Part shown: piece by piece, positions 62,980 to 64,000 of the stretch
How the letters are laid out: each line of letters starts with the position of its first letter
Position numbering within the stretch: position 1 is the first letter of the stretch
Program-made: the position numbers and the translations under genes
Notes under the pieces: model-generated
Seen by the model: only the letters and a program-made list of their open reading frames with translations
Told to the model about the DNA's origin: nothing
The model's database searches: none
Assembly: GCA_035762545.1 (NCBI GenBank)
Contig: DASTOM010000019.1
Coordinates: 62,001-126,000 of the forward strand
DNA from: JANQRA01 sp035762545
GTDB lineage: Bacteria > Actinomycetota > Acidimicrobiia > Spongiisociales > ZC4RG35
DNA: 64,000 nucleotides
Direction: 5' to 3'

Positions 62980-63786
62980 ATGAAACTCGACGGCAAAGTG
63001 GTGGCTGTGACCGGGGGCGGCAGCGGGATCGGACGGCAGCTCGTTGGCGAGCTTCTCACCAGGGGAGCAAGGGTGGCCGCGGTCGATATCCGTCAGCAGG
63101 CTCTCGATGAGACGGCCGGAATCGCCGAAGCAGGCGATCGACTGGTGACGTTGGTGTGCGACGTCACCGACCGCGATGGCGTGGGTGCCTTGCCCGGGAA
63201 GGTGATAGACGCCCATGGCGCCGTCGACGGCTTGATCTCCAACGCCGGGATCATCCAGCCCTTCGTCAAGCTGATTGACCTCGACTACGAGACCATCGAG
63301 CGGGTGATCGACGTCAACCTCTACGGCACCATCAACATGGTCAAGTCCTTCCTTCCGTATTTGTTGGAACGACCCGTTGCCCACATCGCCAATGTGTCGA
63401 GCATGGGAGGTTTTCTCCCGGTGCCGGGACAGACGATCTACGGTGCGGCGAAGGCCGGTGTGAAGCTGCTGACCGAGGGGCTCTATGCGGAGCTCTTGGA
63501 GACGAACGTCGGCGTGTCGGTGATCATGCCAGGGGCGGTCGCCACGGACATCACGTCCAACTCCGGGGTTGAGATTCCGGGCGGGATCGATGTCGAGGCA
63601 GCCGCCGAGTCACACCGGACCACCGCTCCGGACGAAGCGGCCCGGATCATCCTCGACGGGATCGAGTCCGACGACCTGCACATCTTCGTGGGCCGTGATT
63701 CCCGCACGATGAATCTGCTGAACCGGGTCGCTCCGAAACGGTCGACGCACATCATCCAGAAGCGGATGAAGGATCTTCTCGGCTGA
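62980..63786 (+). CDS. Short-chain dehydrogenase/reductase, classical type
   Basis: 268 residues. MKLDGKVVAVTGGGSGIG opens the Rossmann fold; NAGI, the Ser in ANVSSMGG and Tyr/Lys in YGAAKAG form the classical catalytic set. The C-terminal extension of about 55 residues (SDDLHIFVGRDSRTMNLL...) resembles mycobacterial SDRs. The start ATG 62980 follows AGGAG at a spacing of about 9; the in-frame ATG 62908 lies in the divergent region. The 3' end overlaps the molybdenum hydroxylase stop by 35 nt. Confidence 0.88.
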   Translation: MKLDGKVVAVTGGGSGIGRQLVGELLTRGARVAAVDIRQQALDETAGIAEAGDRLVTLVCDVTDRDGVGALPGKVIDAHGAVDGLISNAGIIQPFVKLIDLDYETIERVIDVNLYGTINMVKSFLPYLLERPVAHIANVSSMGGFLPVPGQTIYGAAKAGVKLLTEGLYAELLETNVGVSVIMPGAVATDITSNSGVEIPGGIDVEAAAESHRTTAPDEAARIILDGIESDDLHIFVGRDSRTMNLLNRVAPKRSTHIIQKRMKDLLG

Positions 63787-64000
63787 CCTCGTTGGTCAGG
63801 CCCTGCAACGCCGACCAGACTTTCGACGGCGTCAATGGCATGTCCAGGTGACGTACCCCGTATGGCTTCAGAGCGTCGATCACCGCGTTGACCACCGCCG
63901 GCATCGAGCCGATCGTGCCCGCCTCTCCGATGCCTTTGGCCCCGAGCGGGTTCTCCGGTGACGGCGTCTCGGTGTGATCGATCTCCACCATCGGCAACGA
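63752..64000 (-). CDS. Aldehyde oxidase/CO dehydrogenase-type molybdopterin large subunit, C-terminus only
   Basis: Last 82 residues of a longer gene reaching past the right edge. VEIDHTETPSPENPLGAKGIGEAG carries the highly conserved C-terminal GxKGxGExG motif, with the glutamate that serves as catalytic base in molybdenum hydroxylases. It is followed by AVVNAVIDALKPYGVRHLDM, then a PLTPSKVW tail. It is the CoxL/XdhA-type subunit that hydroxylates aldehydes, purines or oxidises CO; which cannot be told from the end alone. Confidence 0.9.
   Translation of the reverse strand, partial: SLPMVEIDHTETPSPENPLGAKGIGEAGTIGSMPAVVNAVIDALKPYGVRHLDMPLTPSKVWSALQGLTNEVSREDPSSASG

Noticed and set aside
1..64000. 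tRNA, rRNA, CRISPR arrays, insertion sequences and integrases
   Set aside because: None recognised by eye; no regularly spaced direct repeats, no transposase or integrase motifs. A covariance-model search could still reveal small RNAs.

Overview
The window is high-GC bacterial chromosome, densely packed on both strands, with frequent GTG/TTG starts and short gaps. It looks like an actinobacterium (Actinomycetota). The F420-type enzymes (a luciferase-like oxidoreductase and a Ddn-like protein), the 1583-residue NAD-glutamate dehydrogenase, the CtpE-like P-type ATPase, the BTAD regulator and the many class III nucleotide cyclases all fit. An Acidimicrobiia-like lineage is plausible but is inference. 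I recognised no rRNA, tRNA, CRISPR array, insertion sequence or phage gene.

Layout. 1-7 kb: partial epimerase, two six-TM cyclases, VOC protein, secreted matrixin-like protease, a decayed luciferase-like gene and a soluble cyclase. 7-14 kb: NAD-glutamate dehydrogenase and two transporters. 14.5-20.5 kb: zinc-ribbon/cyclase/ATPase/TPR protein, a lipoprotein, DUF167, and an SRPBCC/medium-chain dehydrogenase pair. 20.5-26 kb: CtpE-like ATPase, a Rieske oxygenase/sarcosine-oxidase operon, an ABM-like protein and a Ddn-like protein. 26-31.5 kb: another six-TM cyclase, then an ABC-2 exporter with a helical lipoprotein and a helical membrane protein. 31.6-39.5 kb: an oxidoreductase, cyclase, zinc-ribbon and MFS run on the minus strand, then response regulator, HEAT-repeat protein, processive glycosyltransferase and a lipoprotein on plus. 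39.5-43.6 kb: a divergent CHAT-protease/subtilase-lipoprotein pair. 43.6-46.3 kb: aquaporin, hydrolase, DUF1905, cupin, DUF2905. 46.4-55.8 kb: three more cyclase-domain proteins with serine hydrolase, acetolactate decarboxylase, methyltransferase and YCII protein. 55.9-61.5 kb: RidA-like protein, a histidine kinase lacking the phosphoacceptor histidine, a 30-codon secreted-peptide ORF with a hairpin, and a very large BTAD/AAA/TPR/DeoR regulator. 61.6-64 kb: two SDRs, an acyltransferase and the C-terminus of a molybdenum hydroxylase large subunit.

The dominant theme is signalling. Nine separate proteins carry a class III cyclase domain, with at least five different partner architectures. Four are six-TM paralogues, and five are soluble proteins joined to a MerR-like region, AAA/TPR modules, TPRs or an alpha/beta hydrolase. 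No CRP/FNR-type cAMP receptor is encoded here, so the output must lie elsewhere. The candidates for undescribed biology are this cyclase expansion, the CHAT-subtilase pair, the micro-ORF/hairpin ahead of the degenerate kinase, and the response regulator-HEAT-glycosyltransferase operon. All functions are read from motifs; nothing was searched or computed.
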